From NCBI GenBank assembly GCA_000827495.1, contig KN817535.1, positions 66,464-78,617 on the forward strand: a DNA stretch of 12,154 bases, given 5' to 3'. The position numbers were made by a program, and so were the translations under genes. Each line of letters begins with the position of its first letter. Positions within the stretch are counted from its first letter, which is position 1. This DNA comes from Hypholoma sublateritium FD-334 SS-4. Lineage: Eukaryota; Basidiomycota; Agaricomycetes; Agaricales; Strophariaceae. Of the stretch, positions 1 through 9,065 are shown piece after piece. Under the pieces are notes generated by a model. That model was not told where the DNA came from. It was given only the letters and a program-made list of their open reading frames with translations, and made no database searches.

Positions 1-740
1 ACTGAGGCGATGCCGACTCTCTTACATCAACCTAACGCCCACTTGAGTCTAACGTCACGGTTTCCTGTAGCATGCCAGCATAACAGGTTATCCACGGAAT
101 CTGTTGCGAGATCACAGCCTCTCTACGAGGGAAGCCAATTGCGAGTAAGTATGACTGACAGTCCGATCTCTGTGGTGAGGAGGTGCTATTTTGATGGTGC
201 GGAATTTGGACGGAGGGTGGGCAGACCTTCAGATGTGAGGTGTGTTTCTCAACTGTATAGCCTTGAACGTGCCGCTTATAGACGCTCTAACTTTGCTGGT
301 TATTCACCTGTCTCTTTCGCATACTAGATCATGGATAATAGTCAGGTTGGTACACCTTACGCCCAGTAATATATTGAAGGCGTTTACTGGTAAGCTTCGT
401 ATTGAATTAACACCATATCCCTGTTGATATCTCGCTATAGGATGTGTAGAAAATATATCATACCACGCCGCGGTCACTCGGCGGTCACTGCCCCACGACT
501 TTTGCGTCAAGTATGGATGCTAATAATAGTAGGCTGATCGATTGGAGGTTCAGCGCCAGCGCGCAGCGGTCAGCAGTGCCTCGGCAGTGACTGCCATTCA
601 GTATTTTCACACGAACATCACCAGCTATTTAGACGTGCGTGAGCTGGAGGTAGGTTGTCTCCTTCCCATCCACTCCCTCCTCGTATTAATCGTATCATCC
701 AGTCCAGTCGGACTACGTATTGCACCCGTCGTCGTCCAAG
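1..740. other. upstream region without a convincing gene
   Basis: I see no supported gene here. The open frames (for example 10-327 plus and 304-510 minus) are short, of low-complexity composition and show no motif or splice pattern. The stretch presumably holds the promoter and 5' leader of the NACHT gene that follows. A short direct repeat (GCGGTCACT twice, 11 bp apart, around 469-489) is visible but has no known meaning. An additional 5' exon of the NACHT gene cannot be excluded. Confidence 0.5.
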
Positions 741-3459
741 ATGTCCATGATCGGCCACAGCAACTCGATCGCAATCAATGGTGGCATATTCACTCAGCAC
801 GTTACTTCGTCGCTATCGCAGACAGGTGTGTAGTTCAAGTATTCTAACGGTGTTATATCTTGGTCATAAGCATCTCATTTCTTATCGACCAATGTAGCGT
901 TCGAGCAACTCACGAAAGTCGTAGCGTCTGGAGCCTTTCACAACTCCAACGATCGCTTCGATCCGCCAAAATGCCATCCTAGGACGAGGCTTGCCGTCAC
1001 CGAGAGGATAATGAACTGGATCCTCGGAAAGGAGAGCACCAGCGATTTCATCATGTGGCTCCATGGACCTGCGGGAGCCGGAAAATCCGCGATTGCGCAA
1101 AGAATTGCAGAGCTCTGCCATGATGNCAACCAGCTTTTAGCCAGTTTCTTTTGTTCCAGATCGGACCCTCGTCGAAATAGCGCCAGATACCTTTTCCCAA
1201 CCATAGCGTACCAGATTGCACGCGCATTCCCTGGAGCGCGCGCTTTGATTGAACAGGAAATCGCGCGCGATCCTCTTATCTTCGATCAATCCCTAGAAAC
1301 ACAGATGGTCAAGCTCATCGTCAATCCCCTGCAACCCCTTATCGACTCTGGTTTCTTTGCAGACCCAACATCATCTCCGCGCCTCATCATACTCGACGGA
1401 CTCGACGAGGTTGTGGATCGCCAAGAGCAANCCAGGATACTGCAAGCTATCTCAAATGTCCTTCGCCGCCGCAATCACGTACCACTCATTTTCCTCATTT
1501 CCAGCCGACCTGAACAGGAGATATCATACACATTCAACTCTCGTCCCCTCGCAGAGCTCACTGCTCGCCTTGTCCTTGATGACACATTCCGCCCAGACGA
1601 GGACATCCGTATCTTCCTGGATGAATCTTTTTCCGAGATCAAATACAGTCATCCCCGAAAGCATTCTATCCCTGCCGCTTGGCCTTCTCTAGAATCTCTG
1701 GAGCAACTCGTCCGTAAATCATCAGGTCAATTTATCTATGCATCGACTGTTATACGTTTCGTGGAATCAATTCGTCATCAGCCTGCGGACCGATTAGAGA
1801 TTGTCTTAGGCCTCCGCCCTGTTCATCGTGACCTACCATTCACTGAGCTTGATGCACTGTATATGCATATTCTTTCGTTACTGGAATATCCAGATCAGAC
1901 GTTGCAGATTATCGGAGCAATTCTTTCCCGCAATGGTAAAGACAGTGGGCATTATGGTTTGACCACTGTCCCTGACATGGAGCAGTTTCTTGGACTTCAG
2001 TCAGGCGACATCGAATTCTATCTGGCAGATATGACCTCTCTCGTTTCGGCGGATCCAGAGGGCGTTAAGCCCATTCGCATTCTGCATGCATCCTTTGGCG
2101 ACTTTCTCTTTGATCCCTCCCGCTCGGGTGCATTCACAATTGACAGAAAAGCTATGCAAACTGTCATGGCATGTCATTGCATTCAGCATTTGATTTTTGC
2201 TTTGAATTATGACCATCCGAGCACATGTATGTTTTGCATATCTATTGAAACTATATGCCTTTGGCTGACAAGCATGATAAGCAAATTGGCGGGATCAGCA
2301 TTCAAAATATGCTTTTCACCAGGCAGCAATGCATTTATCAAGAAGCTCTCCTAGTCCAGATCTAATGGACTATTTGCAAAAACTTTCGTTCAAACCTTTA
2401 ATTGGGGACATGTATTTCTCCGCATTATTACAACAGTCGCACAAACCTAGCTCAATATACGAACTCTACCACTCTGCTTGGGAAAATATTTTTTACTTTG
2501 TGACTGCCACGCAAGCCTTGGTATGCCCTCCAACTGCTTATCTGCAATCCACGGCTAATCGAAGAGTTCAGGGCCTTGACCTTTCTGGGTATCACAACCT
2601 GCGATATAGGCTCTTTGACCAGGTTATAAAGATCGCACTTGAATCACTGCATCAATCACGTCACTCATCGCTGCACTTTCTCCTTTGTCTGAGGGTCAGG
2701 AGTGATTGTGCGATGACTTATGCCGGGGCCTCCGTTCGATGGAATGCGGCAGCATGCAGGTTGACAAACTGGAATGCTACTGCCCCCCTGCGAGAAGCGT
2801 GTTTCAGTTTTGCCATACTGGTTTGGTTTGGTTGGTTCACTAATTTTCCTTCTCGTCCTGAATCAACTATTCTCCGTGATTTTCTTCAAGATGCGTCTCG
2901 CGCCGGAAGATACGCGGTGAATGCAGAGGCATACGCCGGTGCATCGCTCAGTTGTTTGAAATATCTGACCCGCTTTCGCCTCGGGGCTTCCATAAACATC
3001 CACCATACTCGACGCAATCTCGCAAGGCGCCGTGACCTTCCCTGGCATTGGAGACAGCATATGAAGCTAATTAAAGGGCAGCCTATCCTCAGGAATTTTC
3101 AATACAACGGCTTTCTCAAGAAGAAATATTATTCGCCGAATTATGCTGTCAGTCTAGAACGCGAAGTTGATAAGCGCCATGAAGACCTGTGGGATAAATT
3201 TCGAGACCTCCAAGAACGAGGCGAACGCCGAAAGATGTACTTGGATGCAACACACCTCGCCTTAGTTTTCCTCCGCCGGGCCTTACCCCGTTCTGCCAAA
3301 TCCGACGACTTGGTCGCTTTCATGAATGCCGACCACTCGTTCAGCCAACGCGCGCTGCAGTTCCCCGGAAAGCTCAAGAAAGCTAAAGCAGCCATTGCCA
3401 CCTATTTGGCGCGGGTACAGCAACAATCTGGGACGCAGTCCAGCGCGGCCGGCGCATGA
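741..3459 (+). CDS. NACHT-domain NTPase (fungal NLR-like), three exons
   Basis: Proposed exons are 741-825, 898-2226 and 2282-3459. The introns (72 and 55 nt, both phase 1) keep the frame and give about 863 aa. NACHT proteins are STAND NTPases that act as nucleotide-dependent switches in fungal self/non-self recognition and cell death. The N-terminus (about residues 11-60) has the INGGIFTQ and AFHNS..RFDPPKCHP motifs typical of mushroom members. Walker A is GPAGAGKS at about 85-92, Walker B is LIILDGLDEV at about 191-200, and a sensor-like FLISSRPEQEI lies near 227-237. No N-terminal effector domain is obvious, and no WD40, ankyrin or TPR repeats follow. A DFLFDPSRSG module at about 430 is echoed by DFLQDASRAG at about 671, so the last 200 residues may be a fused second C-terminus. 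The start at 741 is inferred; splicing around 2690-2860 is uncertain. One ambiguous codon lies at 1126 and one at 1431. Confidence 0.82.
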
Positions 3460-3740
3460 GGGACAAACGGAGATGTTCGAGGTGGTGGGATTTACAGTTG
3501 CGAGCTGGGAGGGGAGGGACGGTGCGATCGGCGGCATGGACGCGCTTCTATAAATTTAGACAATGAATCTGTGTATATCGCCTTTTTTTATCTGCTCGGA
3601 GATTGAGACCCAGCCTCAGGCCCTGGGGATGGTCAAATTCTATATGCGCTTCAGCCTTGGAGATACATGGAGTGAAAAATGACGAATGCTATTTATTATA
3701 CTATACAACGTCCGCCCGGAGAAAAATCAAAAGTACTGGA

Positions 3741-4737
3741 TCATTCAAAGTGCTTCCCCCGCTTGGGATCCGCACGCCGCTTCTCGACGGCCTTGCGCAG
3801 CTTGCGNCCGGGGCGNACNACGATGACGGGCACGGGCGAGTGCGATAGGCAGTANCTGTATGCNGCACGTNGTAAGNTCAGAGAGNCCAACNANAGAACG
3901 ATAAGAAAGAAAAACGCACTTGCTGACGCTGCCGATGCTCGACACGCCGAGCAGGCCCGCNCTCAGNCCCTGCGCAAGCGCCCCGAGGCGCCGCCCGCGC
4001 GTGCCGACGACGAGCGAGTCGGGGCGGTACAGCGCGATGAGGCGGTCGATCGTGTCGGTGACCTTGCCCGGGATGTACTCGAGGATGAGCGAGAGCTTGC
4101 GCGTCGGGCCGTACTCCGTGCTCTTCTCCTGCATCGTGCGCATGAGCTCGCGTGCNTCGTCNCGCACGAGGTTGTGGTCTTTCCCTGCGGAATAGAAGGG
4201 CGAGTCAGGGTCAGTTTGTTGTGAGAGAGGGGGNCACATACCGAAGACGTCCTCGTCCGCGCCGNGGAAGACGATGAGCTCGTCNCCGTCCTGNACGAGC
4301 GCCTCGAGGCACCAGTCGAGCGCCTCGCGCCCGCTCTCGTCCGCGCTCGACGCACACAGNAACACGCGCGTGTTCCGCGTGCGGCGGTACCCCGCCGTCT
4401 TCACCTGCAGCGTGAAGGAGAACATGCTCGCGACGGGGTTCTCGAACGTGTCGAACGAGACCTTCGGCGTGTAGTTCGGCGAGAGCACCGCGTGTGCGCC
4501 TGCGGGCGGCGACAGCGTGCTGCTGCCGGCGCCGAACGCCAGCGAGGACGAAGACTGTGTGCGGCTCATCGAGCCCGTGGGCGTCGCTGCCCAGCTCGGC
4601 GTCGGCGTCGNNGAGTCGAANGACGGCAGAGGCACGCGGGAGATCTGCGGGGAGAAGTCAGCGGGCGTGCCCGTCGGCGAGCCAGGGCGCGAGGAGTGCT
4701 TGAGGGCGCTGCGCAGCGGGGGGGCGAGGGAGGACAT
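3741..4737 (-). CDS. universal stress protein (UspA-fold) domain protein
   Basis: The exons in transcript order are 4737-4242, 4184-3920 and 3855-3741, with introns of 57 nt (phase 1) and 64 nt (phase 2), giving about 291 aa. The first 120 residues are Ser/Pro/Thr-rich and probably disordered. The USP fold follows (about 124-270): a first strand at NTRV, an EALDWCLEAL helix, LEYIPGKVTDTIDRLI, then VVGTRGRR (224-231), GLLGVSSIGSVSKYCL and the final strand VPVIVVRP (262-269). This is the usual USP nucleotide-binding layout, though the G-2x-G-9x-G signature is loose. The tail is basic and ends in KHFE. Family members are cytosolic stress-response proteins, some ATP-binding; the substrate here is unknown. 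The third exon matters because it supplies the VPVIVV strand. Start at 4737 (MSSLAPP) was chosen over an in-frame ATG at 4800 because the latter lies in the short divergent promoter and adds only a basic leader. Fifteen of the exon bases are N, nearly all at third codon positions. Confidence 0.85.
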
Positions 4738-4855
4738 GGCGGATGAGCGCAAGCGCGGCGGCCCCGCACGACGATGGCGACGGATAAAGCGGAGTTTCAA
4801 TTCGGACCTTGCTCAGCTGCTGTCGGCCTCGGCCCTTCCTGTCCCCGCCCCACCC
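4738..4855. promoter_or_regulatory. 118-bp divergent (shared) promoter region
   Basis: This is the whole gap between the start codons of the USP gene (minus) and the WW-domain gene (plus). Both 5' leaders and both promoters must fit here or reach into the neighbouring exons, so coordinated expression of the pair is plausible. I see no clear TATA box. The WW-side leader is C-rich just before its ATG, as in many basidiomycete genes. This is inferred from layout only. Confidence 0.45.
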
Positions 4856-5738
4856 ATGTCGACCCCGCCGCAATCCCCTAATCACGAAGAGCAACCGCTC
4901 GCTGCGGACGCGGAAGCGCCCTCGAAAACTGCGTCGCCGAGCACTGGCGGCGAGCAGAGTGAGGGCTCAGAAGCTCAGTTATCGCCGCCTGCTGAAGCCA
5001 CACAGTGGCAGGCCATCTGGGCACCCCAGTACAACGCGTACTACTTCTTTAACGCCGTCACCCAGGAAACGACCTGGGTCAACCCCCTCCAGTCTGAGGC
5101 CTCCTCGTCCTCGGCCGCAGCGGCCCCCGAGGCACCCTCTGCTGCACTAGAAGAGGCAGAGGAAGGCGAGGAGGACGCAGAGGCAGGGCCGAGCACTGGC
5201 CCCCAGCTATCGCGGGTCGCAGCGCAGCATGCAGCGATGCAGGCGGCAGCGCTCGCGCAGGGCATCGATCCTCTGCTCGCCCACCTGGACCCCACCCTCA
5301 TGCAGTCCACAATTCCGGGGTCATCCGGGCCCAGTGGTGAGCCTATTCGTCTTTTCCTGCGATTAGAGCTNACNGTATGCGCCGNAGACTTGCCNACGTT
5401 CACCGCGAAATTCAACGCACGGACGGGCCAGTTCGCGCCGATGTCNTCGCGGACGCCCGGCCATCTCTCCGAGTTTGAGCGGGCNAAGCGCATGAGTGAG
5501 TTCTACTTTGACGTCGGAAAGTGGGAAGAGGACCTGGCGAAACGGGGCGGGAGGAATATGGGCGAGGAGGACGGCGTGGACGAGACAGGGAAGAAGAGGA
5601 AGCGGCCGTCGAAGAAGGATATTGTGAGTGGACATCTTGCATGTTCGTGCCCGCAAAAAGCTTATGTCCCTCTAGGAGCGCTTCAAAGAGCAGAAGCGGT
5701 TGAAGAAGATTGCGAAAACGGCGTGGCTACGCACTTGA
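4856..5738 (+). CDS. WW-domain protein with basic C-terminus
   Basis: The exons are 4856-5336, 5388-5623 and 5676-5738. The introns are 51 nt (phase 1) and 52 nt (phase 0), giving 259 aa. After an acidic, Pro/Ser-rich start, one WW domain lies at about residues 51-78: W51, the YYFFN core at 62-66, TTW with W74, and P77. WW domains bind proline-rich peptides. A Ser/Ala/Glu-rich linker follows (about 79-120), then a conserved-looking block with FNARTGQF and a FYFDVGKWEEDL segment. The protein ends with a lysine-rich tail (KKRKRPSKK, then RFKEQKRLKK) that could be a nuclear localisation signal, suggesting an RNA-processing or transcription role. That role is inference; I cannot name an ortholog. 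The third exon is needed to reach the stop at 5736-5738; the unspliced frame runs into unrelated sequence. Confidence 0.8.
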
Positions 5739-6153
5739 TCTTCTCTTCCATTGCCGTTTTCCTCGCCTTATCACTCGCATGTACTCTCATCAAACGAAAT
5801 GTTATATGTACTTGGTCATTGAAATACACTACACTCCGGCCGCTTTCTCTGGCTAGCATGGCCCTAGGATGGAAGACGACTCGCTTGTCATCAACGATGC
5901 CAAAATTCACTTGTCAAGCGACTTTTTCTGCTTACCTTCGTTCGCTACTTTTTCTTCTGACCTTAACTTGCTATTGCGGTTTTGCACTGGCCCATCGTCT
6001 CCTAAGAACACATCTTCGCCGCTGGCGACTTTATGTACAAGTTGGACGCTTTGAATGGTGGATTGATGCATGAATGCCTGTGGCGCTATTGGAGTTTNTG
6101 CCTCCGCACAGGGGCGTGGAAAATTCTCAGCCTTCGCCACGACCACGACGTCG
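5739..6153. other. intergenic: WW gene 3' region and GT69 promoter
   Basis: This tandem intergenic region has lower GC than the flanking genes. It must contain the WW gene's terminator and the GT69 promoter. I see no supported coding region. An ATG at 6070 is in frame with the GT69 start and would add 28 residues, so it is an alternative start. Confidence 0.5.
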
Positions 6154-7601
6154 ATGAACAACGGCGGCCTCGCAAACCAGCTGCGGCGGCTCCCGCCGCC
6201 CGTCGCCCTCGCCATCGGAATTCTCTGCGGCTTCCTTGTCGCCAGGNTGCTNCCCTGGACAACGGTGCGCCCGCCGTCCCCTAATGCCNCCGTCCCGCGC
6301 TGACCGACAGCAGACCACCACCCCCGTCTGGCGCAGCGGCCACATCCCCTCAAAATCCCGCCAGCAGAGCCGGAACCCCATCCAGCTGCCCACGCTCGAC
6401 CAGCGTGCCCGCGTGCTCGACCTCCTCACCACCCTCTCGCCGCACTACACGAAGGAGTGCACCCGCAACGCCCAGCCGCTCTACGCCCAGCAGGCGCTCG
6501 AGCGCTACGCCCCGCTCGTCGGGCACAACCCGCCCGCGAGCAACTCGTGGATNGCGGGCCTGCTCGGCGGCGCNGCGGCGGAGGACCACGGCGCGACGGT
6601 CCGCCGCGACCTCGCGGGCAGCGAGCACAAGTACTTCTTCGCGATCAACCTGTACAACTCGTTCGACGTGATCCCGGACCTGTTCGCGGCGCTTTTCCGT
6701 GTGGCCGCGATCCTTGGGTACCACAACGTGTTCGTGAGCATCTACGAGAACGGCTCGAGCGACCAGACGAAGGCCCTCCTGCGCATCTTCGACGCGCTCA
6801 CGCGGAGCGTCGGGATGCGGGTGATGATCCGCACGTCGATGCGCACGCGCGGCGCGTTCAACCACCGCATCGAGTACCTCGCGGAGGTGCGCAACAGCGC
6901 GTTCGTNCCNCTGCACGAGCTGCGCGACGCGGAGGGCGAGTACTTNGACTCNATCATCTTCATGAACGACATCCTGCCGTGCGTCGACGACCTGCTCGAG
7001 CTCATCTGGCAGAGCCGGCGGAACAACGCGGGGATCACCTGCGCGGCGGACTACATGTACCACGACGAGATCCAGGCGCCGGTGTTCTACGACAACTGGG
7101 TCGCGCGCGACATCAACGGCACGGCGCTCGAGAACGCGCCGTTCGAGCGCATCTTCCACCACACCGAGACCGCGCAGCGCTGGCAGCGGCACCTCCCGCT
7201 GCAGGTGCAGAGCTGCTGGAACGGCGTCGCCGTGCTCGACCCCGCGCCGTTCTACCTCATGCCGCAGGTCCGCTTCCGCATGGCGAAGATCACGGAGGGC
7301 GAGTGCTCCGCATCGGAGTGCAGTCTCATCTGCAACGATTACTGGGAGGCGGGCTATGGCCGTATCATGATGGTGCCGCGCGTGAAGCTCGCATACGACA
7401 GCGTACGTGCTCTTCACCCCCTTTCTGTTCCAGTAGCTGACGTCCCTACAGAAAGTATTCGACATCATCCACCCGAACCGGCGGAACCTCACCGCCATCC
7501 GCGGCTACACGCGCCTCGGCGGCCTGCCAGACGACCCGCGCACGGACCCGCAGGACCGCGCATGGTTCGGCCCTCACGACCGCTTGTTCACGGAGGAGTA
7601 G
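6154..7601 (+). CDS. GT69 (CAP59/CMT1-type) mannosyltransferase-like, truncated by transposon
   Basis: The exons are 6154-6264, 6311-7402 and 7452-7601, with introns of 46 nt (phase 0) and 49 nt (phase 0) carrying CTGAC near the acceptor. The product as sequenced is 450 aa. It is a type II Golgi membrane protein by layout: a short cytosolic start, one membrane helix at about 14-30, a stem, then the GT69 domain from about 140. Family-type motifs are KYFFAINLYNSFD (144 on), SIYENGSSDQT, YLAEVRNSAF, the metal-site-like FMNDI (254-258), FYDNWVARD, SCWNG (338-342) and SECSLIC (372 on). Known relatives are fungal alpha-1,3-mannosyltransferases and capsule-associated proteins of Cryptococcus; the acceptor here is unknown. 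The stop at 7599-7601 is not native: it is the first three bases of an inserted transposon. The missing 57 codons lie at 8376-8699. The core catalytic motifs are upstream of the break, so residual activity is possible. Confidence 0.85.
7590..7598. repeat. target-site duplication, left copy (9 bp)
   Basis: ACGGAGGAG directly abuts the left end of the inserted element. The identical 9 bp occurs at 8367-8375 at the right end. The duplication is perfect. Confidence 0.93.
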
Positions 7602-7764
7602 TCTCATGCCCATCCTCTCCCCGGCGCCTTCCCAATCTGGGTCCCTTCCCGTGAGAGTCTGGGATCAAACCAACTACGTTACCAGGACCTTGCGTTCGGT
7701 GGCTTTTCACGGATTACGTAACGATAATACGCACCTCCTGCGCCCGTCGCGTCCTCCGCCCATT
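7599..7764 (+). repeat. left terminal inverted repeat, 166 bp
   Basis: This pairs with 8201-8366 read on the other strand, with 4 mismatches and no gaps. Its first codon in the GT69 frame is TAG. The open frame starting at 7606 recurs in the other arm only because the arms are copies; it is not evidence of a gene. Confidence 0.93.
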
Positions 7765-8200
7765 GTCTCCCTTCAAGATTTTAACATATCTACTCACTAT
7801 ACAAGGCGCATATAAAATCATTAAAATATGATAAATCAAATTTGAGGTAATATGACATGAGCATCCGCTAGAAATTGGCAGTGGGAGGTGTCAACGCAAT
7901 GAATGCATTGTTGGTGAATACATCGCCCATTTGTTGGTAAGTTTGTGTTTTTAGAAGTACACTATTATTTTATATATACCAATTTTCTCATATCCATGAT
8001 GTATGTGCGTTTTTTGGAGCAATTGTCAAGCAGTTAGAAAAATAATAGAAATAATAGAATAGAGAAGCTGATCAAAGCTTTACCACTCTCATTATCCGTA
8101 TCTAACTCTTAGAAATCAGCGAAATAAATTCTAATCTCATCGCATATGATACAAATGTAAATTTTTGGTTGAAACTGCAGTGCATAGCACGAAAGAAAGC
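7765..8200. other. AT-rich non-coding interior of the element
   Basis: These 436 bases separate the two inverted repeats. They are AT-rich, with A/T runs such as 7969-7979 and an AATAATAG-type imperfect repeat near 8039-8063. They contain no open frame of note, no transposase remnant and no splice structure that I can recognise. Confidence 0.7.
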
Positions 8201-8366
8201 AATAGGGGGAGGACGCGACGGGCGCAGGAGATGCGTATTATCGTTACGTAATCCGTGAAAAGCCACCGAACGCAAGGTCCTGGTAACGTAGTTGGTTTGT
8301 TCCCAGACTCTCACGGGAAGGGACCCAGATTGGGAAGGCGCCGGGGAGAGGATGGGCATGAGACTA
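8201..8366 (-). repeat. right terminal inverted repeat, 166 bp
   Basis: This is the mirror copy of 7599-7764 and ends ...GGGCATGAGACTA just before the right target-site duplication. Confidence 0.93.
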
Positions 8367-8375
8367 ACGGAGGAG
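8367..8375. repeat. target-site duplication, right copy (9 bp)
   Basis: ACGGAGGAG, identical to 7590-7598. It is followed at once by the rest of the interrupted GT69 exon (GAGAGCGAGCCA...). Confidence 0.93.
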
Positions 8376-8699
8376 GAGAGCGAGCCATTGGGCTTTGTCG
8401 GCGGGCCATCGCATGGTGAGCTTGTCTTCTATTTGGGCTGCGCGGGGTTATGGCGGCCGGCCCGGTTAATTGCGGCTATATTTCTGTGCATGCCATGTAC
8501 TTTTGGCTGTATTCGTCTCGCCCGTTCTCGCGAGATGTCTTGCTGACCTCGTCTTTCTCCCACAGTGTGGTGCTGGGGCTGGGACGGCGCAGGCGACCTC
8601 GAGGGCCCGGACGTCGATCCTGTCTGGGAGCAGATGTCGAACAAGTCGATCCGCACGGANGCGGTGACGGTCAAGCACGACCGCTCGCTGGTCCTGTAG
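8376..8699 (+). pseudogene. orphaned 3' end of the GT69 gene
   Basis: This is the C-terminal coding part cut off by the transposon. The interrupted exon continues at 8376-8415 in the original frame. A GT-AG intron follows at 8416-8565 (150 nt, GTGAGC donor, GCTGAC branch site at 8541-8546, phase 1), then the last exon at 8566-8699. It encodes a Trp- and Asp-rich tail containing VWCWGWDGAGD and PDVDPVW and ends ...VKHDRSLVL before TAG at 8697-8699. In total 57 residues are lost; the uninterrupted protein would be about 507 aa. Frame continuity on both sides of the element and of the intron supports the join. The 150-nt intron is long for this locus, so the exact donor is less certain. No start codon or promoter is apparent for separate expression. 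Confidence 0.82.
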
Positions 8700-9065
8700 G
8701 GAACCCTTGCTGTTGGCTGGTCGAGGCGCTATATCGATTTGGGCGACATGCATATACCATCTGTTGGNCTGCGAGGGTGCACGTACATATGTATTATTAT
8801 AATCGCGCGGTCTGCCGCGCTGCTGGGGCATATGAATAGAGGTGGCGCAGATTAATTATCCAAATTGACTAGTAGGTGATGTTCAGATTTGTACACGAAA
8901 ACTGGTGCGCAACGGACACGGTTATGCATATTGTACATTATCTAACGCCAGCATCAGATTCCACTTGATACAATATTGACAACATGCCTTCGTATCGCCT
9001 GTCCCGCCGTGCTGCTTCTCCAACTGTGCTCAAGCCTCAATCGCTCCAACATCTTCGTTCGACCC
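8700..9065. other. convergent intergenic region
   Basis: This lies between the GT69 stop and the end of the NACHT fragment on the opposite strand. I see no gene, RNA or repeat that I can support. It should contain the 3' processing signals of GT69. Confidence 0.5.

Larger units (their letters stand above)
7599..8366. mobile_element. 768-bp non-autonomous Mutator-like element (MULE MITE)
   Basis: The element is bounded by 166-bp terminal inverted repeats (7599-7764 and 8201-8366) that begin TAGTCTCATGCCC. Compared base by base without gaps they differ at 4 of 166 positions (left-arm positions 7665, 7734, 7758 and 7761). It is flanked by the perfect 9-bp duplication ACGGAGGAG. Long inverted repeats plus a 9-bp duplication are the usual marks of the Mutator superfamily; other superfamilies with long repeats usually make 8-bp or shorter duplications. 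The interior has no transposase or other coding region, so the element must be moved by an enzyme encoded elsewhere. Near-identical arms and an intact duplication point to recent insertion. Removing the element and one duplication copy (777 bp, a multiple of three) restores an open GT69 frame. Confidence 0.9.

Noticed and set aside
10..327. A 105-codon open frame at the left edge
   Set aside because: No motif, no splice context and unconvincing composition; consistent with chance.
542..847. Possible upstream exon of the NACHT gene
   Set aside because: The frame begins with TTG rather than ATG and shows no family motif. The INGGIFTQ motif begins from the ATG at 741 and splices in phase to 898.
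4517..6073. A single 518-codon frame covering the whole WW region
   Set aside because: It reads through two good GT-AG introns and extends upstream into the USP gene. The spliced model starting at 4856 and ending at 5738 fits the WW domain and the basic tail better.
6350..7498. A 382-codon open frame on the minus strand
   Set aside because: It is antisense to the GT69 coding exon, is rich in Arg/Val/Glu from GC-rich codons, and shows no domain. The plus strand carries clear GT69 motifs over the same bases.
7606..8359. Two nearly identical small open frames (about 53 shared residues) facing each other
   Set aside because: They are the two arms of the transposon's inverted repeat. Their identity reflects the repeat, not a duplicated gene.
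7599..8366. The long inverted repeat as a hairpin RNA gene or a CRISPR-like array
   Set aside because: There are only two arms, a fungal context and a perfect 9-bp target duplication at the ends. A DNA transposon explains everything seen.
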